From JAFAGO01 sp031987605 (GTDB taxonomy: Bacteria > Bacteroidota > Bacteroidia > Flavobacteriales > Weeksellaceae), in the NCBI GenBank assembly GCA_031987605.1, contig DALZZF010000004.1:1-64000 (forward strand): a DNA stretch of 64,000 nt, written 5' to 3'. Positions within the stretch are counted from its first letter, which is position 1. Every line of letters begins with the position of its first letter. Positions 53,700 through 61,946 of the stretch are shown here, in pieces. The position numbers and the translations under genes are program-made. The notes under the pieces were generated by a model, which ran no database searches, was not told where the DNA came from, and saw only the letters and a program-made list of their open reading frames with translations.

Positions 53700-56147
53700 T
53701 TAAAAATCAACAAATATTCCTTTTTTAATGCTTTGATAAGCAGTAATTTCATCAAATTCTTCAAAACTTTGTAACACAAGCGATTTGTAGAGTTCATACT
53801 TTTTGCCTCGCGGAAGTTTAAGCAAAAGCTGAAACTGATACAGCGTATTAATTCTTGCAACCGGCGATTTTTCCGGTCCGAAAACGCATTCTTCCGGAAG
53901 ATATTTTCGCAGCACAGAACCTAAAAATTGTGAAGCCCGAAAAACTTTGTCTTCCTTGCGGTGTTTCAGCTCAATCATGATGAGTTTGGTGAAGGGCGGA
54001 TAATGAAATTTCTGTCTTTCGGTTAAAAAATAGTCGTAAATATCCGACTGTTTTTCTTCTTTAATCAACTGAAATACGGAATGTTGCGGATTAAAAGTCT
54101 GAATATACACTTTCCCATTTCCGGAGACTCTTCCTGCTCTTCCTGCAATTTGTGTAATCAACTGAAATGCACGTTCTTCTGCACGAAAATCCTGAACATA
54201 CATCATTTGATCGGCTCTCGGAATACCCACCATTTCGATATGGTCAAAATCCAAACCCTTGGAAATCATTTGGGTTCCGACAATAATATCGGTTTCACGT
54301 TCTTCAATTTTTTCGTAGAGTTTTTCGTACGCAAATTTTTTCCGCATGGAATCCACATCCATCCTGTCGATTTCCGCATTGGGAAGCAGTTTCTGTAATT
54401 CTTCATGAATTTGCTCTACGCCAACTCCTCTTTCATTCAGATTTTGAGAATGACATTTCGGGCAAAACAGCGGTTTTGAAGCGCGTTGTCCACAGTAATG
54501 GCATTTCATTTCGTTGGATGATTTATGATAAGTCATCACCACATCGCAATTGGAACAGTAGGTAACGTATCCGCAACTTTCACATTCCACCACATTGGCA
54601 TAACCACGGCGGTTATGAAGGATCATGACCTGATTTTTATGCTCAAGATTTTCAGTAATTTTTTGTAAAAGTTCATTGGAAAAATCTCCCGACACTTTTT
54701 TGGAATCCTGAGCTTCTTTAAAATTTATCAATTCATATTTTGGCAAGTCCACATTTCCGAACCGTTTTCCCAGAAACACATATTCCAGCTTACCATTTTT
54801 TGCCGCAAAATACGTTTCCACGGAAGGCGTTGCTGAACCTAAAATTACTTTTGCACCATAAAAATATGCCAACATCAATGCCGCATCTTTCGCATTGAAA
54901 TACGGAGAAACTTCGCGGGGTTTGTACGCAGAATCATGTTCTTCATCCACCACAATCAAACCCAAATTTCTAAAGGGAAGGAAAATTGCATTTCGGGTTC
55001 CGATTAAAATTTGAATCTCATTGTTTCGAATTTTTTTCCAGACTTCAACTCTTTCAAAATCGGTTAATTTCTGGTGGTAAAATCCGAGTTTTTTACCATA
55101 TTTTTTCTCCAATCGCTGAATAAGCTGTTTGGTAAGCGCAATTTCTGGAAGCAGGATAAAAACATTTTTCTGTTCGGCGATGGTTTCCTCCACTTTTTCC
55201 AGATAAATATGCGTTTTTCCGGAAGAAGTTACGCCATGAAGCAGAACATTTTTCCCTTTTGCAAAAGCAGTTCCGATTTGGTTTGAGGCTTCCTGTTGTT
55301 CTTCGGAAAGCGGTTCTAAATCTTCGGTTTCGCCTTCATAATGTTCGATTCTGTCTTTTTTCAAGAAATATTCTGTAACGAAACCTTTATCCAAAAGTGC
55401 TTTCAATTGCTGATGGGCAAAATCTCCTTCTGCAAAAATCTCGGATTTTCGGATGGGATCTTCCGGATTTTCACTTTGTTTTGAAAGGATGAGCAGAAAA
55501 AGTTCCTTTTGTTTGGGGGCTTTATTGAGTTGGGAAAGAATGACCGTCAGACTTTCATTCCGCAGAAATTCTTCCTCAATTTTTAAGTACGCAACTTCTT
55601 TGGCTTTGTATTTTTCGGCAATATGTTCGTCCACTTCAATAAACTGGAGATCAATGAGCGCGTTAATGGTATGAATGAGATCTTTCTTGGGAATAAATGC
55701 TTCAATATCAGTAAGATTCACCAGAGAACGTACTTCTAATGCCTGAATCAAATGCAGTTCGTGGACATCGAGAATCTCATAATCGATTTCTACATTGGGT
55801 TTCAGTTTAAGGTAGGTTTCGCTTTCCAGTTTCAGTGAACCGGGAAAAGCAAAACGGTAAATTTCGCCTGGATTACACAGATAATAATCGGAAATCCATT
55901 TCCAGAAATTCAGTTGTGGTTCCGGAAGAATCGGAGCATCATCCAGAATACTGATGACGTTTTTGGGCAGAAATGCTTCGGGTTCCTGATCGTGAAGCTC
56001 AACAACAATTCCGGTATAGATTTTTTTACCTCGAAAAGGAACCAAAACACGCATTCCCAACTGAATTTCTTCCACCAGTTCTTCGGGAATTTTATAGGTA
56101 AAAGTTCCTTTCAGATTAAGCGGAAGAATGATCTGGGCAAAATGCAA
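53700..56147 (-). CDS. priA: Primosomal protein N' (replication restart helicase PriA), TTG start
   Basis: An 815-residue cytoplasmic helicase that reloads the replisome at stalled forks. Order: DNA-binding domain (about 1-200), helicase core with Walker A GVTSSGKTHIY, the DEEH box VVDEEHDSAYKP, eight zinc-binding Cys in the block CESCGYVTYCSNC to CPKCHS, and the C-terminal helicase motifs (GTQMISKGLDF, QIAGRAGR). The conserved N-terminus HFAQIILPLNLKGTFTY begins at a TTG codon at 56147, and no in-frame ATG occurs just upstream, so TTG is the probable start. Length is normal for the family. Confidence 0.95.
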   Translation of the reverse strand: MHFAQIILPLNLKGTFTYKIPEELVEEIQLGMRVLVPFRGKKIYTGIVVELHDQEPEAFLPKNVISILDDAPILPEPQLNFWKWISDYYLCNPGEIYRFAFPGSLKLESETYLKLKPNVEIDYEILDVHELHLIQALEVRSLVNLTDIEAFIPKKDLIHTINALIDLQFIEVDEHIAEKYKAKEVAYLKIEEEFLRNESLTVILSQLNKAPKQKELFLLILSKQSENPEDPIRKSEIFAEGDFAHQQLKALLDKGFVTEYFLKKDRIEHYEGETEDLEPLSEEQQEASNQIGTAFAKGKNVLLHGVTSSGKTHIYLEKVEETIAEQKNVFILLPEIALTKQLIQRLEKKYGKKLGFYHQKLTDFERVEVWKKIRNNEIQILIGTRNAIFLPFRNLGLIVVDEEHDSAYKPREVSPYFNAKDAALMLAYFYGAKVILGSATPSVETYFAAKNGKLEYVFLGKRFGNVDLPKYELINFKEAQDSKKVSGDFSNELLQKITENLEHKNQVMILHNRRGYANVVECESCGYVTYCSNCDVVMTYHKSSNEMKCHYCGQRASKPLFCPKCHSQNLNERGVGVEQIHEELQKLLPNAEIDRMDVDSMRKKFAYEKLYEKIEERETDIIVGTQMISKGLDFDHIEMVGIPRADQMMYVQDFRAEERAFQLITQIAGRAGRVSGNGKVYIQTFNPQHSVFQLIKEEKQSDIYDYFLTERQKFHYPPFTKLIMIELKHRKEDKVFRASQFLGSVLRKYLPEECVFGPEKSPVARINTLYQFQLLLKLPRGKKYELYKSLVLQSFEEFDEITAYQSIKKGIFVDF

Positions 56148-56221
56148 TATTGAGATTGTTGAGTTTTTGGGTAATTGTATTTCTTGAGTCTGGAAATCAA
56201 TTACAGTATAGTTGTAGTATA

Positions 56222-57394
56222 CTAATTATTGAATTTCCGTCTTTTCAGTTCTTTTTCAATCAGGCCGAGTTCACGCCCGGTTTGTCCGGCAACGGAAGTA
56301 TTTTCCTGTGCTCTTCTGGTTAAATACGGAACCACATCTTTCACAGGTCCGTACGGTAAATATTTGGCGACATTGTAATGTCTTTCAGAAAGATAAAAAG
56401 TAATATTATCGCTCATTCCGTATAGTTGCCCAAAATATACATGCGGATTGTCATGCTCAAGATTTGCGGCTTTCATCTTGTCCATAATCAACTCCGACGA
56501 TTTTTCGTTGTGGGTTCCGAAGAATGCTGAAATTCTGTCCTGATGATGCATCACATAATCGATTCCGGCATTATAATTTTCATCGGTTGCGGCTTTGTTG
56601 GGCTGAATCGGATCGGGATATTTCATATAAGCGGCGCGTTCTCTTTCTTTTTCCATATAGGCACCTCGAACAATTTTATATCCGATAAAATAGCCTTTCT
56701 CTTTTGCTCTATTTAATTGGGCTTCCATATATTCCAAACGTCCGGTTCTGTACATTTGCAAAGTATTCCAAACAATGGGCTTTTCTTTATTGTATTTTTC
56801 CATCATTTCTTCACAAAGATGGTCTGCTGCGTCCTGCATCCAAGTTTCTTCGGCATCTACCATTACTTTTTTGTTGTTTTCCCAGCAGAGTTTGCATACT
56901 TCATCAAAGCGGTTTACCACTCTTGCCCATTCCTCTTTCTGGCTATTGGTAAGTTCTACCCCTTTTCCCACTTCTTCATACAAATCAATTCTTCCGAAAG
57001 CCGTCGGTTTGAAAACCACAAACGGAATCGCAGGATTTCCGATAGAAAAACGCACAATATCTTTAATTTCTTTGCAAACGGCATCAAAAGTTTCTTCATC
57101 AGCTTTTCCTTCAATGGAATAGTCGAAAATGCTTCCTACTCCTCTTTTAAAAAGTTGCTTTACCACTTTCATACTTTCCTCACGCGTTTCTCCACCGCAG
57201 AACTGCTCGAAAAGAGTATTTTTCACAATTCCGTTTACAAAAGGAAAATTGTTGTGAACCGTAAAATTAAGAACTGAAGTTCCCATCTTGGTCAACTGTG
57301 GCTGCTCAATCATTTTGAACATCCAATAGGCTTTGCGCAACTGATTATCCGATTTATCAGCAAAAGCCACTTTGGTATCATTAAAGACAGACAT
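56222..57394 (-). CDS. putA: Proline dehydrogenase
   Basis: A 390-residue monofunctional proline dehydrogenase that oxidises proline to pyrroline-5-carboxylate with FAD. The barrel is recognised by FKPTAFGRIDLYEEVG, MVDAEETWMQDAADH, GYKIVRGAYMEKERERA, FGTHNEKSSELIM and the C-terminal VVPYLTRRAQENTS with the substrate-binding Arg pair. The ATG at 57394 (MSVFNDTK) is chosen because the -7 box TATCTTTG at 57418-57425 lies upstream of it, while a longer frame to 57430 would start upstream of the promoter. It is divergent from aroB. The aldehyde dehydrogenase partner is not in the window. Confidence 0.93.
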   Translation of the reverse strand: MSVFNDTKVAFADKSDNQLRKAYWMFKMIEQPQLTKMGTSVLNFTVHNNFPFVNGIVKNTLFEQFCGGETREESMKVVKQLFKRGVGSIFDYSIEGKADEETFDAVCKEIKDIVRFSIGNPAIPFVVFKPTAFGRIDLYEEVGKGVELTNSQKEEWARVVNRFDEVCKLCWENNKKVMVDAEETWMQDAADHLCEEMMEKYNKEKPIVWNTLQMYRTGRLEYMEAQLNRAKEKGYFIGYKIVRGAYMEKERERAAYMKYPDPIQPNKAATDENYNAGIDYVMHHQDRISAFFGTHNEKSSELIMDKMKAANLEHDNPHVYFGQLYGMSDNITFYLSERHYNVAKYLPYGPVKDVVPYLTRRAQENTSVAGQTGRELGLIEKELKRRKFNN

Positions 57395-57417
57395 TAAAAT
57401 TCTTTTTTTAATTGAAA

Positions 57418-57448
57418 CAAAGATAATCATTCATGCAGGATTGCTCAA
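57418..57448 (-). promoter_or_regulatory. Promoter of the proline dehydrogenase gene
   Basis: On the minus strand TTG (57446-57448) and TATCTTTG (57418-57425, perfect -7 box) are 20 nt apart. The site interleaves with the -33 element of the divergent aroB promoter. Confidence 0.6.
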
Positions 57449-57470
57449 ACAAATTTTAAGTTTAATTTTG
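57441..57470 (+). promoter_or_regulatory. Promoter of aroB
   Basis: TTG (57441-57443) and TAATTTTG (57463-57470, perfect TAnnTTTG) are 19 nt apart, the best complete promoter match in the window. The ATG follows 17 nt downstream. Confidence 0.7.
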
Positions 57471-57487
57471 CAGAAAATTTAAGCGAA

Positions 57488-58525
57488 ATGATTACGATTC
57501 TGGATCAGGATTTTACCCAACTCAACAATTATATAGAACTGACAAAACCCAGCCGAATTTTTATTTTGTGTGATGAAAACACGCATGAATTCTGTGCCCC
57601 GACACTTTTAACAAATCTGGATAGCGGAATTGTACCGGAAATCATCGAAATAGAATCCGGCGAGGGAATGAAAACCATCGACACTTCAAAACAACTCTGG
57701 GAAATCCTGAGCGAATTTGAGGCGGATCGCAAATCGCTCCTCATCAATCTTGGTGGTGGTGTGATTACCGATATGGGCGGTTTTGTAGCGTCCACGTACA
57801 AACGCGGATTCCGTTTTGTAAATCTTCCGACTACTCTGCTTGGGATGTGCGATGCATCTATCGGAGGAAAAACAGGAATCGACCATCTTTTTCTGAAAAA
57901 TGTGGTGGGGACATTTGCGCTTCCCGATGATGTTTTTGTGTTTCCTAATTTCCTGGAAACGCTTCCGTTTGACGAACTGCGGAGTGGATTTGCCGAAATG
58001 CTGAAACACGGATTAATTGCAGATAAACAGCACTGGAAGGACCTTACTGCTATTGAAAACCTGAATGCCAAAACCATTTCTCCTTATATAAAAAGATCTA
58101 TGGAAATTAAACAGGAAGTGGTGGAACAGGATTTTAAAGAACAAAATATCCGGAAAATTCTGAATTTCGGGCATACCGTCGGTCATGCTTTGGAAAGTCT
58201 TTTCCTAAAAAACAATACCGGAATTCCACATGGAGAAGCGGTTGCAATGGGCATGATCTGTGAAACACACCTCGCTTTTCTGGAACAACTGATTGATGAA
58301 ACCACGGCGTATGAAGTGGTGAATCATCTTCAGAGATTTTTCCCATATCATTCGATTGAAGCATTTTCTGATGAGGAAATTCTCGGTTTAATGAAGAATG
58401 ATAAAAAGAATGCAGCCGGACAAATCAGTTTTTCATTAATTGACAAAATCGGACATTGTATCTACGATTTTAAAGCAAAAGAAAAGAATATAAAAGCAGC
58501 TTTGGCATACTACCGAAAACTTTAA
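57488..58525 (+). CDS. aroB: 3-dehydroquinate synthase
   Basis: A 345-residue cytoplasmic enzyme of the shikimate pathway that cyclises DAHP to 3-dehydroquinate using NAD and a divalent metal. Motifs: NAD-binding LGGGVITDMGGFVASTYKRG, substrate/metal region TTLLGMCDASIGGKTGID, Glu in SGFAEMLKHG, and metal His in NFGHTVGHALES and IPHGEAVAMGM. Length is normal. Phenylalanine synthesis (pheA) is elsewhere in the window but not linked in an operon. It ends at a strong terminator. Confidence 0.96.
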   Translation: MITILDQDFTQLNNYIELTKPSRIFILCDENTHEFCAPTLLTNLDSGIVPEIIEIESGEGMKTIDTSKQLWEILSEFEADRKSLLINLGGGVITDMGGFVASTYKRGFRFVNLPTTLLGMCDASIGGKTGIDHLFLKNVVGTFALPDDVFVFPNFLETLPFDELRSGFAEMLKHGLIADKQHWKDLTAIENLNAKTISPYIKRSMEIKQEVVEQDFKEQNIRKILNFGHTVGHALESLFLKNNTGIPHGEAVAMGMICETHLAFLEQLIDETTAYEVVNHLQRFFPYHSIEAFSDEEILGLMKNDKKNAAGQISFSLIDKIGHCIYDFKAKEKNIKAALAYYRKL

Positions 58526-58548
58526 ATTTTAAAATATTCACATTTTAC

Positions 58549-58581
58549 ACTCCAATTTTCTAATGAAAATTGGAGTTTTTT
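58549..58581 (+). terminator. Rho-independent terminator of aroB
   Basis: A perfect 12-bp stem (58549-58560 with 58565-58576, loop TAAT) is followed by a run of T. It lies 24 nt after the aroB stop. Confidence 0.92.
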
Positions 58582-58812
58582 ATTTGCTTGAAATTAAAAT
58601 ATTATGCATTAAATACTATTTTTACTTCTCTAAAATTCAAGTATTTATAATAATGTTTCGTTAAACAAATGTTTAGAAAAAGTTAAATTCCACTTTCAAA
58701 ACAAAGAGTTTGGCATTCAATTTGAAACTTCCACCACGTCCTGCTGAAAAAAGTAGTAAAAAATGAAGCAGGAAAATTTAAAATTAGAAATTAAAATTAA
58801 AAATTAGAAGTT

Positions 58813-59439
58813 ATGAAAAAGTTATTTTTAGGAATGGCAGTTGCCGCAAGTAGTTTAGCATTTGCTCAGTCTTTTGGGGTAAAAGGAGGAATGAATGTTT
58901 CTTCACTTTCAAATGATGCAGGTTTGGAGGATGCAAAATCTAAAATTGGTTTTAATGCCGGTGTTTTTATGAATGCTCCATTATCTTCAGAATTTAGCAT
59001 TCAGCCTGAGATTTTATACAATAATTTAGGTTCAAAGGTAACACAAACCTATAACCTTCTGGACAACACCTATAAAGTAGAGTCTGCATTACACCTTGAT
59101 TACATCAGTGTTCCTATAATGTTCCAATATAATGCAACTCCTGCCTTCTATCTTGAAGCCGGACCAGAATTTGGTTTCCTAATTGATGCAAGAAGCAAAG
59201 TGAAATCCTCAACCAACGGAGATGTGAACAACTCTGAAGTCACTAAATTGGATACGGATGATTTCAATACTTTTAACTTTGGTGTAGGTATTGGAGCAGG
59301 ATATTGGATTACTCAGAAATTGGGTATCAATGCAAGATATGTTGCAGGATTTACAGATGTGGCTAAAGACAGACCAAGCGGAAGTGATGCTGTAAAAAAC
59401 AACAACTTTCAGGTTGGTTTAGCATATAAATTCAACTAA
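58813..59439 (+). CDS. Porin-like outer-membrane beta-barrel protein
   Basis: A 208-residue outer-membrane protein. The signal peptide ends SLAFAQ (residue 19). The mature part starts FGVKGGMNVSSL and has about eight amphipathic strands (GFNAGVFMNAPLSSEFSIQPEIL over two strands, DYISVPIMFQYN, FYLEAGPEFGF, FNFGVGIGAGYWI, KLGINARYVAGF) and ends VGLAYKFN with a terminal aromatic-polar pair, typical of the PF13568-type small barrel. No ligand is evident. The preceding 287 nt (58526-58812) include the aroB terminator and AT-rich DNA; the leader just before the ATG is a run of AAATTAGAA-like words. Confidence 0.85.
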   Translation: MKKLFLGMAVAASSLAFAQSFGVKGGMNVSSLSNDAGLEDAKSKIGFNAGVFMNAPLSSEFSIQPEILYNNLGSKVTQTYNLLDNTYKVESALHLDYISVPIMFQYNATPAFYLEAGPEFGFLIDARSKVKSSTNGDVNNSEVTKLDTDDFNTFNFGVGIGAGYWITQKLGINARYVAGFTDVAKDRPSGSDAVKNNNFQVGLAYKFN

Positions 59440-59462
59440 ACACAAATTCTTTATAAAGAAAA

Positions 59463-59495
59463 AGTCAGAGAACCTTCGGGTTTTCTGACTTTTTT
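59463..59495. terminator. Bidirectional terminator with UUCG loop
   Basis: A 12-bp stem (one G-T pair) closes a C(TTCG)G tetraloop, 59463-59490, with T-runs on both strands. It separates the convergent porin-like and purF genes and can serve both. Confidence 0.9.
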
Positions 59496-59517
59496 ATGTT
59501 TATTATTTGAATTGAAA

Positions 59518-61011
59518 TTAACTGAAAAGATCGACCTCTTCACCTTTTTCCACCGGATATTTTTCGGTAAAGCAACCGAAACAATGATTATCCGTTCCCA
59601 AAATTTCGATAAGATTATCCATATTCAAAAATTCCAGAGAATCCACACCAAGATAATCTTTCAGTTCATCTTTCGACATATTGGCGGAAATCAAATCGTC
59701 TTTTGAAGGCGTATCAATTCCCAGAAAGCATGGCGCAATAATCGGCGGCGAAACACTTCTGAAATGAATTTCCTTTACTCCCGCATCTTTCAGAATTTTT
59801 ACCAGACGTTTTGATGTAGTTCCACGCACAATGGAATCATCAATAATAACCACACGTTTTCCTTTCATTTCGGAAATAATGGGGTTCAGTTTCAAGTTCA
59901 CTACTCTTTCACGCATTTCCTGTGTCGGAACGATAAAACTTCTTCCAATATATCGGTTTTTAATCAGAACCGGACGGAAAGGAATGCCCGATGCTTTGGA
60001 AAAACCAATAGCAGCCGGAACTCCGGAATCGGGAACACCAATAACAAGATCGGCTTCCACAGGAGCCTGAGTCCAGATTTTCTCGCCGGATTTTTCGCGA
60101 ATCTCGTAAACATTAATACCTTCCAAAGCGGTATCAGGACGGGCAAAATAAATATATTCAAAGGCACAAAGTTTTGAAACGCAGTCTTCATTCACCAGAT
60201 AAGAATGTAGTCCTTTTTCGTTTTCGCTGGTGTAAATGATTTCTCCCGGCATCACATCGCGAACATATTGCGCTCCGACAGCATCCAAAGCTGCAGTTTC
60301 AGAAGTTACGATAAATGTATTTTCATCCAAAGCTCCCAAAACCAAAGGGCGGATTCCGTTGAAATCCCGAAAAGCAAAGAATTTATTGCGCGTCATTCCC
60401 ACTACGGAATAGGCACCTTCGATGCGCTCCATGGTATATTTTATTGCTCCTCTTAATCCCAAATCCAGATTTTTCTGAATTAACCTCAAAATAACTTCGG
60501 TATCTGAAGTGGCTTTAAAGGTAACCCCTTCATCTTCAAGTTCTTTACGCAATTCTTTTGCATTGGTAAGATTTCCGTTGTGTGCGATGGAAAGGATGAT
60601 TTGATCCCATTCATTTTTCGCAAAAAACGGCTGAAAATTGTATTTCTTTTTGTCTCCTGCTGTGGTATATCTTGTATGCCCGATCACGCTGTTGCCCATA
60701 AAAGATTCTGGTTCGCGGATGGCTTTAAAAACGTCCAGAACAAGACCTTCATCTTTCATATTGGCAATTTTGCCTTCTTTCATTACAGAAATTCCGGCTG
60801 CTTCTTGACCTCGGTGCTGAAGCGCAAAAAGACCGAACTGCGACAGCGAAAAAGTATCAATATCGGCATCGGAATACAATCCGAAAACCCCACATTCCTC
60901 TTTCGGGGCATCCAATTGCTCTTCCTCTTTGGTGCGGAACAGATTTCTGCCATAAGGTTGATGCTGAAACTGTTTGAGATAATTTTCTTTGTGATTTTGT
61001 AAATTTTTCAT
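59518..61011 (-). CDS. purF: Amidophosphoribosyltransferase
   Basis: A 497-residue cytoplasmic enzyme for the first step of purine synthesis (PRPP plus glutamine to phosphoribosylamine). The catalytic nucleophile Cys40 in EECGVFG follows a 39-residue N-terminal stretch that is probably removed as a propeptide, as in Bacillus PurF. The glutaminase domain (40-270) has HTRYTTAG and NGNLTN; the transferase domain (280-470) has the PRPP loop VVIIDDSIVRGTTS. Cys residues near the C-terminus (HCFGCFTEKYP) and in the middle could bind an iron-sulfur cluster as in Bacillus. It follows purC and purL on the same strand. Confidence 0.96.
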   Translation of the reverse strand: MKNLQNHKENYLKQFQHQPYGRNLFRTKEEEQLDAPKEECGVFGLYSDADIDTFSLSQFGLFALQHRGQEAAGISVMKEGKIANMKDEGLVLDVFKAIREPESFMGNSVIGHTRYTTAGDKKKYNFQPFFAKNEWDQIILSIAHNGNLTNAKELRKELEDEGVTFKATSDTEVILRLIQKNLDLGLRGAIKYTMERIEGAYSVVGMTRNKFFAFRDFNGIRPLVLGALDENTFIVTSETAALDAVGAQYVRDVMPGEIIYTSENEKGLHSYLVNEDCVSKLCAFEYIYFARPDTALEGINVYEIREKSGEKIWTQAPVEADLVIGVPDSGVPAAIGFSKASGIPFRPVLIKNRYIGRSFIVPTQEMRERVVNLKLNPIISEMKGKRVVIIDDSIVRGTTSKRLVKILKDAGVKEIHFRSVSPPIIAPCFLGIDTPSKDDLISANMSKDELKDYLGVDSLEFLNMDNLIEILGTDNHCFGCFTEKYPVEKGEEVDLFS

Positions 61012-61028
61012 TTTTTTTCCTCACCCAA

Positions 61029-61047
61029 CCCTCTCCAAAAGAGAGGG
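61029..61047. repeat. Short hairpin between purC and purF
   Basis: CCCTCTC and GAGAGGG form a perfect 7-bp stem with a 5-nt loop inside the 63-nt gap between purC and purF. The surrounding words (TCACCCAACCCTCTCC) look like an interspersed intergenic repeat. No clear T-run marks it as a terminator, so the genes may still be cotranscribed. Confidence 0.55.
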
Positions 61048-61074
61048 AGCAGGTTTTGTTTATAAAAAAGTTTT

Positions 61075-61794
61075 TTATTTTCCTAATGCTTTTTTCATAC
61101 GGTCGTAGATTTCTACATACGCTTCGGTTACTTCTCCAAGATCTCTTCTGAAACGGTCTTTATCCAATTTTTTCAACGTGTCTTTATCCCAAAGTCTGCA
61201 TGTATCCGGAGAAATTTCATCGGCAAGAATAATTCTTCCGTCGGAAGTTTTCCCCAATTCAATTTTGAAATCCACCAAGATAATGTTCATTTTATCAAAC
61301 AATTCTTTCAGTGCTTCATTGATTTCATTGGCAAGTTCGTACATTTCATCCAGTTCTTCATAGGTGGCTGCTCCCAGAAAAACGGCATGATGATCGTTAA
61401 TCAGCGGATCTCCCAATTCATCTTTTTTATAGCAAATATCGAAAATGGTTACGGGAGATTTAATTCCTTCCTCCACGCCCAATCTTTGTGCCATACTTCC
61501 GGCAGAATAGTTGCGCACCACCACTTCCAAAGGAATAATGGAAACTTTTTCCACCAATTGTTCACGGTCGTTTAACCATTTTATAAAATGGGTATCAATG
61601 CCTTTATCTTTTAAATATTCAAAAATTAAAGTGGTAATGGCGTTATTCATTTCACCTTTACGCGCAAACTGCCCTCTTTTCTGTGCATTGAATGCAGTGG
61701 CATCGTCTTTAAAACGAACAATTACTTCTTCAGGATTTTCGGTTTCAAAAATTTGTTTTGCTTTTCCTTCATAAAGCATTTTTCCTTTTTCCAT
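61075..61794 (-). CDS. purC: SAICAR synthase
   Basis: A 239-residue cytoplasmic enzyme that joins CAIR and aspartate to form SAICAR in purine synthesis. Family motifs are YEGKAKQIFET at the N-terminus, RNYSAGSMAQRLG, the ATP/metal region LVDFKIELGKT, and ADEISPDTCRLWD. Length is normal for the bacterial monofunctional enzyme. It lies between purL (152-nt gap containing a hairpin cluster) and purF, so at least part of a purine operon is present. Confidence 0.96.
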   Translation of the reverse strand: MEKGKMLYEGKAKQIFETENPEEVIVRFKDDATAFNAQKRGQFARKGEMNNAITTLIFEYLKDKGIDTHFIKWLNDREQLVEKVSIIPLEVVVRNYSAGSMAQRLGVEEGIKSPVTIFDICYKKDELGDPLINDHHAVFLGAATYEELDEMYELANEINEALKELFDKMNIILVDFKIELGKTSDGRIILADEISPDTCRLWDKDTLKKLDKDRFRRDLGEVTEAYVEIYDRMKKALGK

Positions 61795-61833
61795 TTTATT
61801 TAGATTTATTTTTTGTTTTATTTTTAATATGCC

Positions 61834-61916
61834 GCCCTTTCAGGGCTAAAACCATTATTTGTTTATTTTTTCCAAGGACTTCACCCTTGGCTATTGATGT
61901 ATCGCCACTTCGTGGC
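61834..61916. repeat. Array of three small hairpins between purL and purC
   Basis: Hairpins at 61834-61846 (GCCCT/AGGGC), 61872-61890 (CCAAGG/CCTTGG) and 61904-61916 (GCCAC/GTGGC) lie in series. The first and third have a TTC loop and the second has TTC within its loop. The stems differ in sequence, but loop and size recur, as in the cluster at 14-129. Confidence 0.65.
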
Positions 61917-61946
61917 TCACCAAACTTTTAACTTTTCACCTGGCTC

